A stretch of 6,055 nt of DNA. Source: Bacteroidales bacterium. GTDB taxonomy: Bacteria; Bacteroidota; Bacteroidia; Bacteroidales; GCA-2748055. The position numbers were made by a program, and so were the translations under genes. Position 1 is the stretch's first letter; each line of letters begins with the position of its first letter. The DNA lies in assembly GCA_029934875.1 (NCBI GenBank), contig JAOZLK010000297.1, positions 1-6,055 on the forward strand. The letters are read 5' to 3'. Below, piece after piece: positions 5,692 through 6,055 of this stretch. Under the pieces are notes generated by a model. That model had not been told where the DNA came from. It did no database searches and saw nothing but the letters and a program-made list of their open reading frames with translations.

Positions 5692-6055
5692 ATGGCACCA
5701 AAACTCATCCCTGTAAGTCTTCTCATTCTGGTAATGATAAGCTGTACCACAGAAATGATAATTGAAAAACCACTTCTGGCCAAAGTTGAAATTGTAGTGG
5801 ACAATTATTTTGGACAAGAGATATCCGATCCATATAGATATATGGAAAACCTTCAGGATACATTAGTCCAACATTGGTTAAAACTACAGGCTGAATATAC
5901 ACCTAAGGTATTGAATAGTATTCAAGGACGGCAATCCCTTATTGAAAAAATGATGGAGTTTGAGAACAGGACCACTTCTCAAAATTCATGGCCATGGGTT
6001 ACTGAGAATGACAGGTACTTTTATTTAAAAACAACTTTACCCGATTTAACAGGAA
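5692..6055 (+). CDS. Prolyl oligopeptidase family serine peptidase (S9A), lipoprotein, N-terminal part
   Basis: The frame is open from ATG 5692 to the window edge (121 complete codons), so the gene is cut by the window, not necessarily broken. The first 18 residues form a lipoprotein signal: MAPK, a hydrophobic stretch, then LVMISC, with Cys18 as the likely lipidated residue; the -3 Met is slightly atypical. From ~residue 40 it matches the N-terminal region of the S9A family: VDNYFGQEISDPYRYMEN corresponds to the family's V-D-x-Y-x-G-x-x-[VI]-x-D-P-Y-R-W-L-E, followed by QHWLKLQAEYTPKVLNSI and NDRYFYLK. Members cleave short peptides after proline, using a propeller plus an alpha/beta hydrolase domain with a Ser-Asp-His triad. 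That catalytic part lies beyond the window. An upstream ATG at 5676 meets a stop after four codons and is not the start. The upstream gap holds T8 (5668-5675) and no Shine-Dalgarno. Confidence 0.85.
   Translation, partial: MAPKLIPVSLLILVMISCTTEMIIEKPLLAKVEIVVDNYFGQEISDPYRYMENLQDTLVQHWLKLQAEYTPKVLNSIQGRQSLIEKMMEFENRTTSQNSWPWVTENDRYFYLKTTLPDLTG

Overview
The window looks like a piece of a Bacteroidota chromosome (inference). Base composition is moderately AT-rich. Start codons mostly lack a Shine-Dalgarno sequence, a TAnnTTTG-type -7 box sits in one intergenic gap, and the encoded proteins (a long sensor kinase with an extracytoplasmic insert, a TPR plus TolB-like propeller protein, a lipoprotein-type prolyl oligopeptidase) are of kinds common in that phylum. 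No RNA gene, CRISPR array or intact transposase is visible.

Layout. Positions 1-430 hold no intact gene but at least three gene remnants: a minus-strand tail of unknown identity (1-126), a plus-strand C-terminal tail resembling the end of a TPR protein (108-203), and the first ~57 codons of a single-stranded DNA-binding protein on the minus strand (430 down to ~260) whose homology stops abruptly. Positions 431-640 are non-coding, with a small hairpin and the presumed promoter region of the next gene. Positions 641-3384 encode a tightly coupled two-component system: a membrane sensor histidine kinase of 686 aa and an OmpR/PhoB-type response regulator of 228 aa, overlapping by 4 bp. After a 99-bp gap with a plausible promoter and a cluster of GACA words, positions 3484-5595 encode an exported 703-aa protein with an N-terminal TPR-like helical part and about eleven PD40/TolB-type propeller motifs. 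A 96-bp gap follows, then the start of a lipoprotein-type prolyl oligopeptidase (5692 to the window end, incomplete).

How they may work together (inference). The kinase carries a large extracytoplasmic domain with TPR-like helices and a cysteine pair, and should phosphorylate the adjacent regulator. The next two genes are both predicted to be exported and lie on the same strand, so they are the natural first candidates for targets or accessory parts of the signalling system: a scaffold or ligand-binding propeller protein, and a peptidase acting outside the cytoplasm. The sequence supports the gene identities well. It does not prove the regulatory link.
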